From: Symbiodinium natans
Taxonomy: Eukaryota; Sar; Dinophyceae; Suessiales; Symbiodiniaceae
Direction: 5' to 3'
NCBI GenBank assembly: GCA_905221605.1
Contig: CAJNDS010000724.1
Coordinates: 377,501-441,500 of the forward strand
Length of the DNA: 64,000 nt
Shown here: positions 35,244-44,303 of the stretch, in pieces
Layout: each line of letters begins with the position of its first letter
Position numbering within the stretch: the first letter of the stretch is position 1
Notes under the pieces: generated by a model
Told to the model about the DNA's origin: nothing
What the model saw: only the letters and a program-made list of their open reading frames with translations
Database searches by the model: none
Made by a program: the position numbers and the translations under genes

Positions 35244-35328
35244 GAGCCTATTTCTGGGTGTGGGTTGCTTTCTCGTGGCTAGATGTTGGGAAGGCCAGGC
35301 GGCCCCCCAAGCTCCACTTAAACCCTAA
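35244..35328 (+). CDS. G12 exon, Cys/Phe-rich, with stop
   Basis: CTTCGGTGTGCAG|G in phase with 34516 gives SLFLGVGCFLVARCWEGQ then AAPQAPLKP and TAA supplied by CCCTAA. Confidence 0.4.
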
Positions 35329-35643
35329 ACCCCAAACGGAAACCCTAAACCCTAAACCCTAAACCCTAAACCCTAAAACCCTAAGCCTTAAGCCCTAAGC
35401 CCTAAACCCTAAACCCTAAACCCTAAACCCTAAACCCTAAACCCTAAACCCTAAAACCCTAAACCCTAAACCCTAAACCACCCGAAACCTTAAGCCCTAA
35501 GCCCTAAGCCTTAAGCCGGACTCCACCACAATCAATCGCTGGCCTAAGCTCTAAACCCAAACCCCTAAACCCTTGACCCTAAACCCTAAACACCCCGTCA
35601 CCCCCAAACTCCTGCGGGTTTCTCGTCGGTCGTCGGCCCACAG

Positions 35644-35722
35644 CATACAAGTTGGGCTCCCCAGCCGCTCGCATCGAAGGGCATCACGTGCACCCAGCCG
35701 CAGCAAACAACCAAACTCGCCC
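35644..35722 (+). CDS. G13 exon, unknown product
   Basis: GGCCCACAG|CA gives YKLGSPAARIEGHHVHPA then AANNQTR, ending CC|GTAAAC. Donor and composition are good. Confidence 0.55.
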
Positions 35723-35870
35723 GTAAACGCCTGATCTCGGGTTTAGGGTTTAGGGTTGAGGGTCCAAAGTAGTATCAAACCCCAAGCCCCCGAAGGCCAC
35801 CCTAAGCAACTCTAAACAACTCTGAACCCTAAACCCTAAACCCTAAACCCGAAACCCTAAACGCCCTCAA

Positions 35871-35965
35871 AGTCGCTGCCATGGCGGCCTTGGACGAGTC
35901 GGTGAGCGTGGCGCTGCAGAACTTCCTGCAGCGCAGCCCGCCCTCACATCTTCCGGACCCTTGCC
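35871..35965 (+). CDS. G13 exon or gene start MAALDESV
   Basis: GCTGCCATGG is a good initiation context: MAALDESVSVALQNFLQR then SPPSHLPDPC, ending C|GTGTAG. An internal GTGAGC after MAALDES could be a donor. A second open frame (CHGGLGRVGERGAAEL) fits the phase of 35722. Confidence 0.45.
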
Positions 35966-36063
35966 GTGTAGGGTTTAGGATTTAGGGTTTAGGGCTTAGG
36001 GTTTGGGGATTAGGGTTTAGGGTGTAGGGTTTAGGGTTGAAGGGTTAGGGCTGGAATTTCTAG

Positions 36064-36170
36064 TGTTTGCATGACGCACTTTGGTGTGCGTATGAGGCTT
36101 ATGTCGCCCGAAAGCCGCACCCGAGCCACATACCCGAACACCCCAGCATGCACGAAGGCCTGGGCCAAGG
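36064..36170 (+). CDS. G13 exon with GCTTAG donor
   Basis: AATTTCTAG|T gives VCMTHFGVRMRLMSPESR, TRATYPNTPACTKAWAK, then G|GCTTAGGG: the first GGGCTTA unit provides a GC donor. Confidence 0.5.
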
Positions 36171-36300
36171 GCTTAGGGCTTAGGGCTTAGGGCTTAGGGC
36201 TTAGGGCTTAGGGCTTAGGGCTTAGGGCTTAGGGCTTAGGGCTTAGGGCTTAGGGCTTAGGGTTTAGGGTTGAGGGTTGAGGGTTTAGGGTTTAGGGTTG
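36170..36300. repeat. GGGCTTA heptamer array
   Basis: Thirteen consecutive GGGCTTA units to 36259, then TTGAGGG and TTTAGGG units. It is a pure one-base variant of the telomeric heptamer. Confidence 0.85.
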
Positions 36301-36517
36301 AGGGTTGAGGGTGCTCAGAGGCTTAGGGCTCAGGGTTTAGAGGTTCAGGGTTGTAGGGGCTTAGGGTGTAGGGGTTTAGGGGTGTAGGGGCTTAGGGTAG
36401 GGGTGTACGGGTGTAGGGTTTAGGGTTTCGGGTTCAGAGTTTAGGGTTTAGGGTTTAGGGTTTAGGGTTTAGGGTTTAGGGTTTAGGGTTTAGGGGTAGA
36501 TGCCCTTTGTTCTTCAG

Positions 36518-36582
36518 GACGTCCTGGCCCGCTGCCGGCAGCTGGTGGCTCCTGCAAGTTTGCCCAAGGACTGCAGGGAGCC
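36518..36582 (+). CDS. G13 exon, unknown product
   Basis: CCTTTGTTCTTCAG|G gives DVLARCRQLVAPASLPKD then CREP before CCCTAAA-type DNA. Strong acceptor; donor unclear (GA after AGG is possible). Confidence 0.6.
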
Positions 36583-36869
36583 CCTACACCCTCAAACCCC
36601 AAACCCCAAACCCCAAACCCTAAACCCTAACCCTAAACCCTGAACCCTAAACCCTAAACCCTAAACCCTAAACCCTAAACGCTAAACCCTAAACCTTAAA
36701 CCCTCAACCCGAAACCCTAAACCCAGAGTCCCCTTTAGTCTTCCTGTTGGATGCACAAAAGCCACTACCCAAAAGAGTGCCCTTTTGCCCTATATTTTCG
36801 GGTTCCCGTGGGGGGCTTGCTGTTAAGCTTAGGCCGCCCCAGGCACCCTTTGAAATGTCAGGGCCTAGA

Positions 36870-36995
36870 GACCTTACCTAGATGTGGGTTTACGACAAAA
36901 GGGGACCCTTAAAACACAACAAACAATAGTAGGATCCCCTTAAATTATAAGGACCCCCGAAAGGTACCCCTAGTTTCGGAAACCCCATATGTTAA
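36870..36995. mobile_element. Family B foldback copy
   Basis: GGGTTTACGACAAAAGGGGACC and GGTACCCCTAGTTTCGGAAACCCC match the family B arms. TCAGGGCCTAGAG(A/G)CC at 36858 and 37134 brackets this copy and the following CCCTAAA tract. Confidence 0.55.
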
Positions 36996-37137
36996 TAACG
37001 GTGCCCTTTTTCGGGGTTGGTTACTTTCCAAGGGAACCTAGAACCTAAACCCTACACCCTAGGCCCTAAACCCTAAACCCTAAACCCTAATCCCTAAACC
37101 CTGAACCCTAAACCCTGAACCCTAAACCCTATTTCAG

Positions 37138-37261
37138 GGCCTAGAGGCCCCAGATGAGGACTTGGTCTGGCGCGCCTGTGCAGCCCACAATGAGCGCAAC
37201 TTCCTCATCGTGCGCCCACCGACCGACGGGGGCGAAGCCGGGCTGCGAACTCAACTTAGGG
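37138..37261 (+). CDS. G13 exon, unknown product
   Basis: CCTATTTCAG| gives GLEAPDEDLVWRACAAHN, ERNFLIVRPPTDGGEA and GLRTQLR, ending G|GTTAGG. The leftover G completes Gly with 37647. Confidence 0.65.
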
Positions 37262-37344
37262 GTTAGGGCCTTTAGGGTTTAGGGCCTTGAGGGTTTAGGG
37301 CCTTGAGGGTTTAGGGTTTAGGGTTTAGGGTTTAGGGTTTAGAG

Positions 37345-37592
37345 TTTAGGGTAACTACCCTAAGCTACCCTTAGCTGCCCTACGGTACCCTAAGCTACCC
37401 TCAGCTGCCCTAGGCTACCCTAAGCTACCCTAAGCTATCCTAAGAACCCTTAGCTGCCCTAAGCTACTTTTAGCTGCCCTGCGTTACCCCAGGCTGCCCA
37501 AAACTGCCCTAAGCTTCTGCCCCTAAACTACCCTAAGCTACCTTGAGCTACCCGAACGAAGCTGCCCTAAGTTATCCTAAGCTACTTGGAGG
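37345..37592. repeat. ACCCTAAGCT 10-mer minisatellite
   Basis: About 24 imperfect units of CTACCCTAAG and CTGCCCTTAG type, a decamer related to the telomeric unit. Confidence 0.75.
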
Positions 37593-37646
37593 ATCATGTG
37601 TCCTTCCTTATAACCCCAATTATCAATCGACTTGTAACCGAAGTAG

Positions 37647-37684
37647 GGGGCTCCCCGAGCTGCTATTACATGAGGCACGATGAG
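37647..37684 (+). CDS. G13 short exon with consensus donor
   Basis: ACCGAAGTAG|GG gives (G)GSPSCYYMRHDE and the donor GTGAGA, in phase with 37261. Confidence 0.55.
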
Positions 37685-37912
37685 GTGAGAAAAAACTAAA
37701 GCCTAGAACCTAATCTCTAAACCTCAAACCCTAAACCCTAAACCCTAAACCCTAAACCCTAAACCCTAAACCCTAAACCCTAAACCCTAAACCCTAAACC
37801 CTAAACCCTAACCCCTAGTCCCTAAACCCTAAACCCTAAACCCTAAACCCTAAACCCTATGAACCTTAAGCCCCTAAACCCGAAAGGTATTGGGTTTCGT
37901 GGGTTTTCCGAG

Positions 37913-37969
37913 CCCTCCTTGAAGGATCATTCGGAGGTTCTGGATTGTTGGGCTCTCGAGCACCTCTTT
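37913..37969 (+). CDS. G13 exon, unknown product
   Basis: GGTTTTCCGAG| gives PSLKDHSEVLDCWALEHL and F, phase 0 as required by 37684. It then enters 9-mer repeats. The upstream in-frame part (GFRGFSE) may also be coding. Confidence 0.45.
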
Positions 37970-37971
37970 AA

Positions 37972-38960
37972 ACCCTATAAATCCTATAAACCCTATGACG
38001 CTGTCAACCCTAACCCTAAACCCTCTAAACCCTCTAAACACTCCCTACCACCTAAACCCTCTAAACCCTCTAAACCTACACTGACCCAAAAAAGCCTGTA
38101 AACCCTACACACCCTCCAAACCTCCAAACCCTCTAAACCCTGTAAACCCTATAAACCCTTTAGCGCCCTGAAAAACCCTATAAACTCCATAAACCCTACA
38201 AACCCTATCGAACCCTATAAACCCTCCAAACCCTGTAAACCCCATAAACGCTCTAAGCCCTGTAAACTTTCTTATCCACGAAACCTTAGAAACCCTCTAA
38301 ACCCTTTTAACCCTATAAACCCAAGAAGCCCTATAAATCCTCTAAACCCTCTTAACCCCATAACCCGTCTAAGCCCGATAAACCCTCAAAACCCTATAAA
38401 CCCCCTGAACCCTCTAAACCCTAAACCCTCTAAACCCTCTAACCCTAATTTCTAAACCCTAATCTCTAAACCCTCTAAGCCTTGTTTCTTTGCCCTCTAA
38501 ACCCTAATTTCTAATCCTTCTAAACCGTAAACCCCCTTAACCCTAAGCCTAAACCCTAAACCCGAATCATAAACCCTAAACCCTAATTTCTAAACCTTCT
38601 AAACCCTAGACCCTAATTTCTAAACCCTTTAAACCCTGCAGACCCTAAACCCTAAACGCTAAACCCTAAACCCCAAACCCTAAACCCTAAGCCCTAAACC
38701 CTAAACCCTAAACCCTAAACCCTAAACCAAACCCCAAACCCCAAACCCCAAACCCTAAACCCTAAACCCTGAGCCCTAAGCCCTAAGCCCTAAGCCCCAA
38801 ACCCTAAACCCTGAGCCCTAAGCCCTAAGCCCCAAGCCCCAAGCCCTAAACCGTAAACCCTAAACTCTAAACCCTAAACCCTAAACTCTAACCCTAAACC
38901 CTAAACCCTAAACCCTAAACCCTAAACCCTAAACCCTAAACCCCAAACCCCAAACCCCAA
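37972..38960. repeat. CCCTCTAAA / CCCTATAAA 9-mers passing into CCCTAAA
   Basis: Nine-base units dominate to about 38640, and heptamers and CCCTAAG variants follow. One kilobase without an exon. Confidence 0.8.
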
Positions 38961-38968
38961 ACACGAAG

Positions 38969-39056
38969 CCGAGGAACCTGGCGACCTCCTGGTGGTGCAC
39001 GAGGGCGGCCGCGCGGGGAGCCGCGCGCAGCAGCAGGTGCCCTACAAGGACCCGGG
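38969..39056 (+). CDS. G13 exon with GTTTAG donor
   Basis: AACACGAAG| gives EEPGDLLVVHEGGRAGSR then AQQQVPYKDP, ending GG|GTTTAG. The leftover GG plus G at 39140 gives Gly. Confidence 0.6.
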
Positions 39057-39139
39057 GTTTAGGGTTTAGGGTTTAGGGTTTAGGGTTTAGGGTTTAGGGT
39101 TTAGGGTTTAGGGTTCGTGATGATCGTCATGGTTCTCAG

Positions 39140-39314
39140 GGCTGTTCTACACATTTTCTGTTGTTGCAACCGTACTTTGTTCATTCTTGTGATGCGCGCT
39201 AGCTTTGTGATGTCCCTTTATGATGATAGTTATTGTTTGCGTTGCGATAGTTATCTCACCAGCACTCACACTAGGCCTCTCCTAGTCCGTAGAAGGGAAA
39301 CCGGGAAACCCTAA
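39140..39314 (+). CDS. G13 terminal exon, hydrophobic and Cys-rich
   Basis: ATGGTTCTCAG|G in phase gives AVLHIFCCCNRTLFILVM, RASFVMSLYDDSYCLRCD and SYLTSTHTRPLLVRRR, then TAA. It is less GC-rich than its neighbours. An AT-rich stretch with TATGTGTATA follows (39360-39470) and may be 3' UTR. Confidence 0.5.
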
Positions 39315-39520
39315 CCACCCCTCCACACAAGAAAGGGAGCAGCTCACACCGCAAATCCTTGGCAGGATTTCTGCATAGAATGTAAAGTCAGATACCATGT
39401 TGAGAATATGTACATGTGTATATGTGTATAGTAAGTTCTGTAACCATGTGTTTTCTTGGATATGGTAACCCTAAACCCTAAACCCTATAATATAAGTTTC
39501 CTTGAATAGCAACTTCGAAG

Positions 39521-39570
39521 AAGATCAGAACCTGGAAGTACTTTCGGCTGCAGGCAGCCAAAAGCGTCAG
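39521..39570 (+). CDS. G14 exon with GTTTAG donor
   Basis: CAACTTCGAAG| gives KIRTWKYFRLQAAKSV and AG|GTTTAGGG. The leftover AG joins A at 39626 (Arg). Confidence 0.6.
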
Positions 39571-39625
39571 GTTTAGGGTTTAGGGTTTAGGGCTTAGGGT
39601 TTAGGGTTTAGGCCCTAAACTCCAG

Positions 39626-39659
39626 ATCCGCAATCGCCGACGTCGCGGTTGAGATGGGG
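39626..39659 (+). CDS. G14 exon with GC donor
   Basis: AAACTCCAG| gives (R)SAIADVAVEMG and GCTTAG, in phase with 39570. Confidence 0.5.
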
Positions 39660-39782
39660 GCTTAGGGTTTAGCCCCAAGCCCCAAGCCCCAAGCCCTAAG
39701 CCCTAAGCCCTAAGCCCTAAACCCTAAACCCTAAACCCTAAACCCTAAACCCTAAACCCTAAACAGAGTTGAGGGCTCAAAG

Positions 39783-39798
39783 GTTGAAGCGGTCAAAG
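39783..39798 (+). CDS. Possible G14 mini-exon VEAVK
   Basis: GGGCTCAAAG| and G|GTTGCG frame five codons in phase 0. Weak because of length. Confidence 0.25.
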
Positions 39799-40164
39799 GT
39801 TGCGAACCCTAAGCTTAAACCCTACACCTGACGCCCCAGTTTTTGCCTTCGGGTTCAGGTTTAGGGTTTGGGGTTCAGGGCTTAAGATTTGGGGTTTAGA
39901 GCTTAGGGCTTAGGGTTGAGGATTTAGGGTGTAGGAGTTAGGGGTTTAGGGTGCAGGGAGTCTAGATTTAGGGTTTAGGGTTTAGGGTGTAGTGATAACC
40001 CAAAACCCAAAACCCTAAATCTTAAACCCTAAACCCTAAACCCTAAACCCTAAACCCTAAACCCTAAACCCTAAACCCTAAACCCTAAACCCTAAACCCT
40101 AAACCCTAAACCCTAAACCCTAAACCCTAAACCCTAAACCCTAAACCTCAGAGCGACGCGCCAG

Positions 40165-40236
40165 GATGGCTTGACTGACAAGCTCTACGCGGTGGACCAC
40201 GAGCGGCAAGAGTGCACCCGACGCTGCGTCGCCTGA
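40165..40236 (+). CDS. G14 terminal exon
   Basis: GACGCGCCAG|G gives DGLTDKLYAVDHERQECT then RRCVA and TGA 40234-40236. The array before it (40010-40147) is almost pure CCCTAAA. Confidence 0.55.
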   Translation, partial: DGLTDKLYAVDHERQECTRRCVA

Positions 40237-40465
40237 GGGGTCTGCGGGGTCGAGGCCCCCAACCTAGGTGTGAGTAGGGTTTAGTCTCCCCCTGATCCCT
40301 GCATCCCCTACTTCGGACTTCCCCCAAAAGCAGCCCCGTTGAGGAACTTAAGCCCCCAAACCCTCAACCCTAAACTCGAGATTTCAGCCCCTTAAACTAT
40401 CCAAGTTCCTTTTCTACCGAGCTTCTCAAGGCCCCTTGTAGGGTTCAGGGCGTAGGGCGGAGGAG

Positions 40466-40510
40466 GTTGACTCCCACCAGGCAGCACGCGAGGTGGGGTA
40501 TACACGTCCG
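40466..40510 (+). CDS. G15 exon ending at GTTTAG
   Basis: GGCGGAGGAG| gives VDSHQAAREVGYTRP, then GTTTAGGGT. Read straight through, TAG is a stop, and the same frame resumes after a single heptamer as FDPVCGLFDGLLEGWD. Confidence 0.5.
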
Positions 40511-40516
40511 GTTTAG

Positions 40517-40678
40517 GGTTTGGGGTTTGATCCTGTTTGTGGGTTGTTCGATGGCCTGCTCGAGGGATGGGATAAGAGTCCCTTAACACCGGAATCCTTA
40601 CTAAGAAGGGCGCCTACCTTGTCGTGTTCGTTCGTTCGTGCTTCATCGAGGGTCTTAGCCCACAGCAAATGTAGATAA
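40517..40678 (+). CDS. G15 open frame, 53 codons, unknown product
   Basis: Starting right after TTTAG, the frame reads GLGFDPVCGLFDGLLEGW, DKSPLTPESLLRRAPT, LSCSFVRASSRVLAHSK and ends TAA 40676-40678. The intervening GTTTAG is too short for an intron, so this may be a separate terminal exon or a frame interrupted by one telomeric unit. Confidence 0.45.
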   Translation, partial: GLGFDPVCGLFDGLLEGWDKSPLTPESLLRRAPTLSCSFVRASSRVLAHSKCR

Positions 40679-40922
40679 CAAAACCGGTTATTTCGGGGAC
40701 AGTTGAGTATGTTTCAGAGGGTGCTTGAATGGTGAAGGTATCATCTGGCACGGGGCCGTGGGAGGATGAGAGCGCTGAGTGGGTCAGGGCTTAGGGTTGA
40801 TGAATGTGGGTGCAGACTTATCTACAGCAGGGCACAAGCCCCGGAGCAAGCCCTAAGCCCTCAACCCTAAACCCCAAACCCTAAACCATAAACCCTAAAC
40901 CCTAAACCCTAAACCCTAAACC

Positions 40923-41060
40923 CTACAGCAGGGCACACGCCCCAGAGCCGAATCTGCTATCTCAGGAATGTGGTCCCAGCAGAAGACAGATGACCTCCTG
41001 GCCCAGATGGCTGCTTGTCCGGCAGTTCGGTTCAGGGGTTCAAATTCGAGTGCCCAGGAC
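40923..41060 (+). CDS. G15 exon after a telomeric insert with 26-bp duplication
   Basis: CTACAGCAGGGCACA(C)GCCCC at 40923 repeats 40822. The frame reads LQQGTRPRAESAISGMWS, QQKTDDLLAQMAACPAV and RFRGSNSSAQD up to the donor GTACCT, phase 0. The first copy is in the same frame (TYLQQGTS), so the 75-bp insert split one exon. Confidence 0.6.
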
Positions 41061-41190
41061 GTACCTGAAACCCGAAACCCGAACCCTGAACCCTGAACCC
41101 TAAACCCTAAACCCTAAACCCTAAACCTTAAACCCTAAACCCTAAAAACCCTAAACCCTGAACCCTAAACCACAAACACCTCAGCCCCAG

Positions 41191-41256
41191 CTGGAAACCC
41201 TGGTCCCCCATTCCTCCGAAAGCCAAACCCCTCCGAATGGACCTGAATCCATGGAG
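41191..41256 (+). CDS. G15 exon, unknown product
   Basis: CTCAGCCCCAG| gives LETLVPHSSESQTPPNGP then ESME and the donor GTACGG. Phase 0 to 0, linking 41060 and 41549. Confidence 0.65.
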
Positions 41257-41548
41257 GTACGGTGCAGGCTGGGTTTAGGGTTTAGGGTTTAGGGTTTAGG
41301 GTTTAGGGTTTAGGGTTTAGGGTTTAGGGTTTAGGGTTTAGGGTTTAGGGTTTTAGGGTTTAGGGTTTAGGGGCTTAGGGCTTTGGGCTTAGGGCTTAGG
41401 GATAAGGGTTTTGGGCTTAAGGCTTAGGGCTTAGGGCTTAGGGCTCACGGCTGGGTTTAGGGATTGGGGCTTGGGAAGGTTTAGGCTTTGAGGGCTTGGT
41501 AGTGGAGGGTGCCTTGGGCCACAAAGCCCCCAAAACCCTGTCCGCCAG

Positions 41549-41626
41549 GACAACATCGACGAGGAGATCGCGGAGCCTTTCAAGGAGGCGCTGAAGGCAG
41601 AAATGCGAAGGCGAGCTGGTGACTGA
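41549..41626 (+). CDS. G15 terminal exon
   Basis: TGTCCGCCAG|G gives DNIDEEIAEPFKEALKAE then MRRRAGD and TGA 41624-41626. It is an acidic-basic helical C-terminus, third of three exons joining in phase 0. Confidence 0.7.
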   Translation, partial: DNIDEEIAEPFKEALKAEMRRRAGD

Positions 41627-41689
41627 GTCTAGAGTTTAGGGTTTAGGGTTTAGGTTTAGGGTTTAGGGCCTAGGGAACTCCAACCCTCA

Positions 41690-42120
41690 ACCCTAAACCC
41701 CAAACCCCATAAGCCCTTAGGGTCTGATAATTGGGGGTTTTTCAAGGGATTAAATGAAATTTTAATTAAGACTCGTACCCCTAAGGTTGTACCCCGAAGA
41801 GGTTCCCCTTATTGCATTCCATCATATGGGCCTTATGCTACCCTAAGGATCTTTAAAGAGGTGCCCCAAAGCCCAAGGGCACAACCTCAAGGGTCCAAGG
41901 TACAACCCCTAGATGACTTCATAAAGCCCTAAACATAGAGCACTCAACCCTGAACCCGGTACCCCTACACCCTTAATCCTGAACCCTAAACTCTGGAACC
42001 TAAACCCTGAAGCCCTAAGCCCGTAACCCTAAACCCTAAACCCTTAGGGCTTCACCCTGAACCCTAAGCCCTAAACCCTAAATCCCTAAACCCCTAAGCC
42101 TTGAGTCCTGACGCAGCAGA
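41690..42120. other. Intergenic: palindromic element and degenerate telomeric DNA
   Basis: CCCCTAAGGTTGTACCCC at about 41778 pairs with AAGGTACAACCCCTAG at about 41897, a foldback of roughly 130 bp. Degenerate CCCTAAA follows. No exon is supported. Confidence 0.5.
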
Positions 42121-42294
42121 AAGCCCAGAATACCAAGCCGCAGAGTTCCCTATGTTCAGGGTTTAGGGTTTAGGGTTTTAGGGTTTAGGGTTTAGGGTTT
42201 AGGGTTTGGGGTTTAGGGTTTAGGGTTTAGGGTTTAGGGTTTAGGGCTATCGTGCTTAGGTGGCCCCATGTTTAGGGCCCAAGGGCTTTTGAAG

Positions 42295-42362
42295 TCAACA
42301 ACTCCGGCTCATTCTCTTCCGCTGCCCTCAGCCCTGGGAGCAGTAAGCCCCGAAATGAGCCT
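42295..42362 (+). CDS. G16 exon, Ser-rich, consensus donor
   Basis: GGCTTTTGAAG|TC gives NNSGSFSSAALSPGSSKP then RNEP and the donor GTAAGG. Phase 0 end matches 42477. Confidence 0.65.
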
Positions 42363-42476
42363 GTAAGGACCCACGGGTTTGGGGTTTAGGGTTTAGGGTT
42401 TAGGGTTTAGGGTTTAGGGTTTAGGGTTTAGGGTTTGGGGTTTAGGGCTTTGGGTCATGTGATAGTCACCGGAAAG

Positions 42477-42513
42477 ATGTTTTGGTGGGTTGGGGAAACC
42501 AAGAATCTGAAAG
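42477..42513 (+). CDS. G16 exon with GC donor
   Basis: ACCGGAAAG| gives MFWWVGETKNLK and G|GCCTAAACCC, a GC donor formed by the CCCTAAA edge. Confidence 0.55.
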
Positions 42514-42652
42514 GCCTAAACCCGAAACCCCAAACCAACCCCTAAACCCTAAACCCTGAACCCGAAACCCTAAACCCTAAACCCCAAACCCCTAAACCCC
42601 TAAACCCTAAACCCCCAAACCCCCACACCCCTAAACCTCAAACCGGCCGGAG

Positions 42653-42753
42653 GTACGTCGACGGCCGCTACGCAGACCAGGGAGGCACGAGCACGGGGGC
42701 GGCAGCCTACACCCTTTACAGCGGCTCGAGGGCAAGAGGAGCCCTCCATGAGG
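42653..42753 (+). CDS. G16 exon with GTTTAG donor
   Basis: GGCCGGAG|G gives YVDGRYADQGGTSTGAAA, YTLYSGSRARGALHE then G|GTTTAGGG. The leftover G plus AA at 43109 gives Glu. Confidence 0.6.
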
Positions 42754-42822
42754 GTTTAGGGTTGAGGGTTTAGGGTTTAGGGCTCACGGTTGAGGGTTGA
42801 GGGTTTCGGGTTTAGGGTTTAA

Positions 42823-42945
42823 CCTTGGTAGCCCAGTGGTACCCTTTTGCCATTTTTTAGGTTCTAGGTTCCCTGAAAAAAGTAATTGACCCCCCCAAAA
42901 GGGTACCCTTATTAGCATCTGGCTACTGGGTTACCAAGAAACCCT
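42823..42945. mobile_element. Family I foldback
   Basis: CCTTGGTAGCCCAGTGGTACCC on the left and GGGTACCC..GGCTACTGGGTTACCAAG on the right are imperfect inverted repeats. A half copy (CTCGGTGGCCCAGTGGTTCCCC) lies at 34230. Confidence 0.7.
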
Positions 42946-43108
42946 GAAGCCTAAATGCCCGGACTTCCGCAAACCCTAAGCTTTCGATCCGAAGTCGTGA
43001 AGCCCTGAACCCAACCCCTGATACCCTTTAAGTCTTACATATAGGGTTTCGGACTGTTTGTAATTCCATGAACTTGCATCTACCCATGAACCCCCAAGTC
43101 GACGGCAG

Positions 43109-43182
43109 AAGCATTGCAAACGTGGGCCCTAGATCTAGATGATGCACCCTTTTTGGGATCTCGATTCTCTGTTTTCCTTAGA
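43109..43182 (+). CDS. G16 exon ending at GTTTAG
   Basis: CGACGGCAG|AA gives (E)ALQTWALDLDDAPFLG then SRFSVFLR and GTTTAGGG. In phase with 42753. TAG may instead be the stop. Confidence 0.6.
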
Positions 43183-43198
43183 GTTTAGGGTGGCAAAG

Positions 43199-43279
43199 AA
43201 CGGGCCCATCGATTTTCGATCCACCACCTTTCCCGCACAACCCCTCCACACCCTCTGTCCTCACTACCCTCGGCCTTAA
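43199..43279 (+). CDS. G16 downstream frame with stop
   Basis: GGTGGCAAAG| then NGPIDFRSTTFPAQPLHT, LCPHYPRP and TAA. Only 16 bases separate it from the previous exon, too few for a normal intron, so its relation to the gene is unclear. Confidence 0.35.
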   Translation, partial: NGPIDFRSTTFPAQPLHTLCPHYPRP

Positions 43280-43589
43280 GACCTAAACCCTAAGCCTGAA
43301 ACCCTAAGCCCTAAACCCGAAACCCTAAGCCCTGCACCCTAAACCCTAAACCCCAAACCCTAAACTCTGAACCCTCAACCTAAACCCTGAATCCAGAACC
43401 CTAAACCCTGAACCCTAAACCTTGAATCCTAAACTCTGAACCCTGAAACCTAAACCCTGCATCCTAAACCCTAAACTCTAAACATTTAAGAGCCTCCGGC
43501 TCAAGCCGCCGACCCCGCTGGAGCATAGTTGAAAGGTTTAAACGCGCTCGTCAGCTCAAAGGATGCCAAAAGTTGATTTGCTTGAGCCT

Positions 43590-43679
43590 CTGTGAAACGT
43601 TGGGGGGGGGGGTAGGGGGTAGCACCAGGACCCAAACAGGAGCTGAAGCCAGCTTGAAGGAGGGCATCCTGGGGGGGTA

Positions 43680-43725
<46 letters not shown>

Positions 43726-43915
43726 GTGGGGGAGGGTGGGTTTTTTCCCAAAGGACCCCTATGTCCTGTGCGAAACCGCCTATCGTCCGTGAGTTTATGC
43801 GGTGTGGGTGGCCTGGCTCTCCATGGAAAAGCCCCCCCCGCGTTTTGGGGGGGAAGAGGGAGGTTTTCACCTCCTTTTCCCATCCAACACGCCGCGAGGG
43901 TCGGCGGACTAAACC
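43590..43915. mobile_element. Family G element with a 44-base G run
   Basis: A G run at 43681-43724. The right part CCCGCGTTTTGGGGGGG, AGAGGGAGGTTTTCACCTCC and AGGGTCGGCGGAC is shared with 59540-59640. Overlapping proline-rich minus frames come from the G run. Confidence 0.6.
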
Positions 43916-44112
43916 CTAAACCCTGAACCCTAAACCCCAAACCCTAAACCCTGAACCTAAGCCCTGAATCCTAAACCCTAAACTCCAAACCCTAAACCCT
44001 GAACCCTAAACCCTAAACTCTAAACCCTGAACCTAAACCCTGAATCCCAAACCCTAAACTCTAGACCCTAAACCCTGAACCCTAAACTTCCGTCCGAGGC
44101 AGCAAAGGTCAG

Positions 44113-44171
44113 GAGGTCGGTGGTGACATTGAGCTTACGCCGCTTGGAAGGACGCAGAACACAAAGGAAAG
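44113..44171 (+). CDS. G17 exon, unknown product
   Basis: GCAAAGGTCAG|G gives EVGGDIELTPLGRTQNTK then E, ending AG|GTAGGG. Confidence 0.6.
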
Positions 44172-44303
44172 GTAGGGTTTGCGGGTTTAGGGTTTAGGGC
44201 TAGGGTTTAGGGTTTAGGGTTTAGGGTTTAGGGTCTTGGGTTAGGGTTGAGGGCTTAGTGTTTAGGGTTTAGGTATGCTTTTGTCGTTTTGACCTCAAGA
44301 GGA

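Noticed and set aside
43551-43940. Proline-rich minus frames of 104 and 129 codons
   Set aside because: Caused by the 44-base G run and flanking G-rich element.
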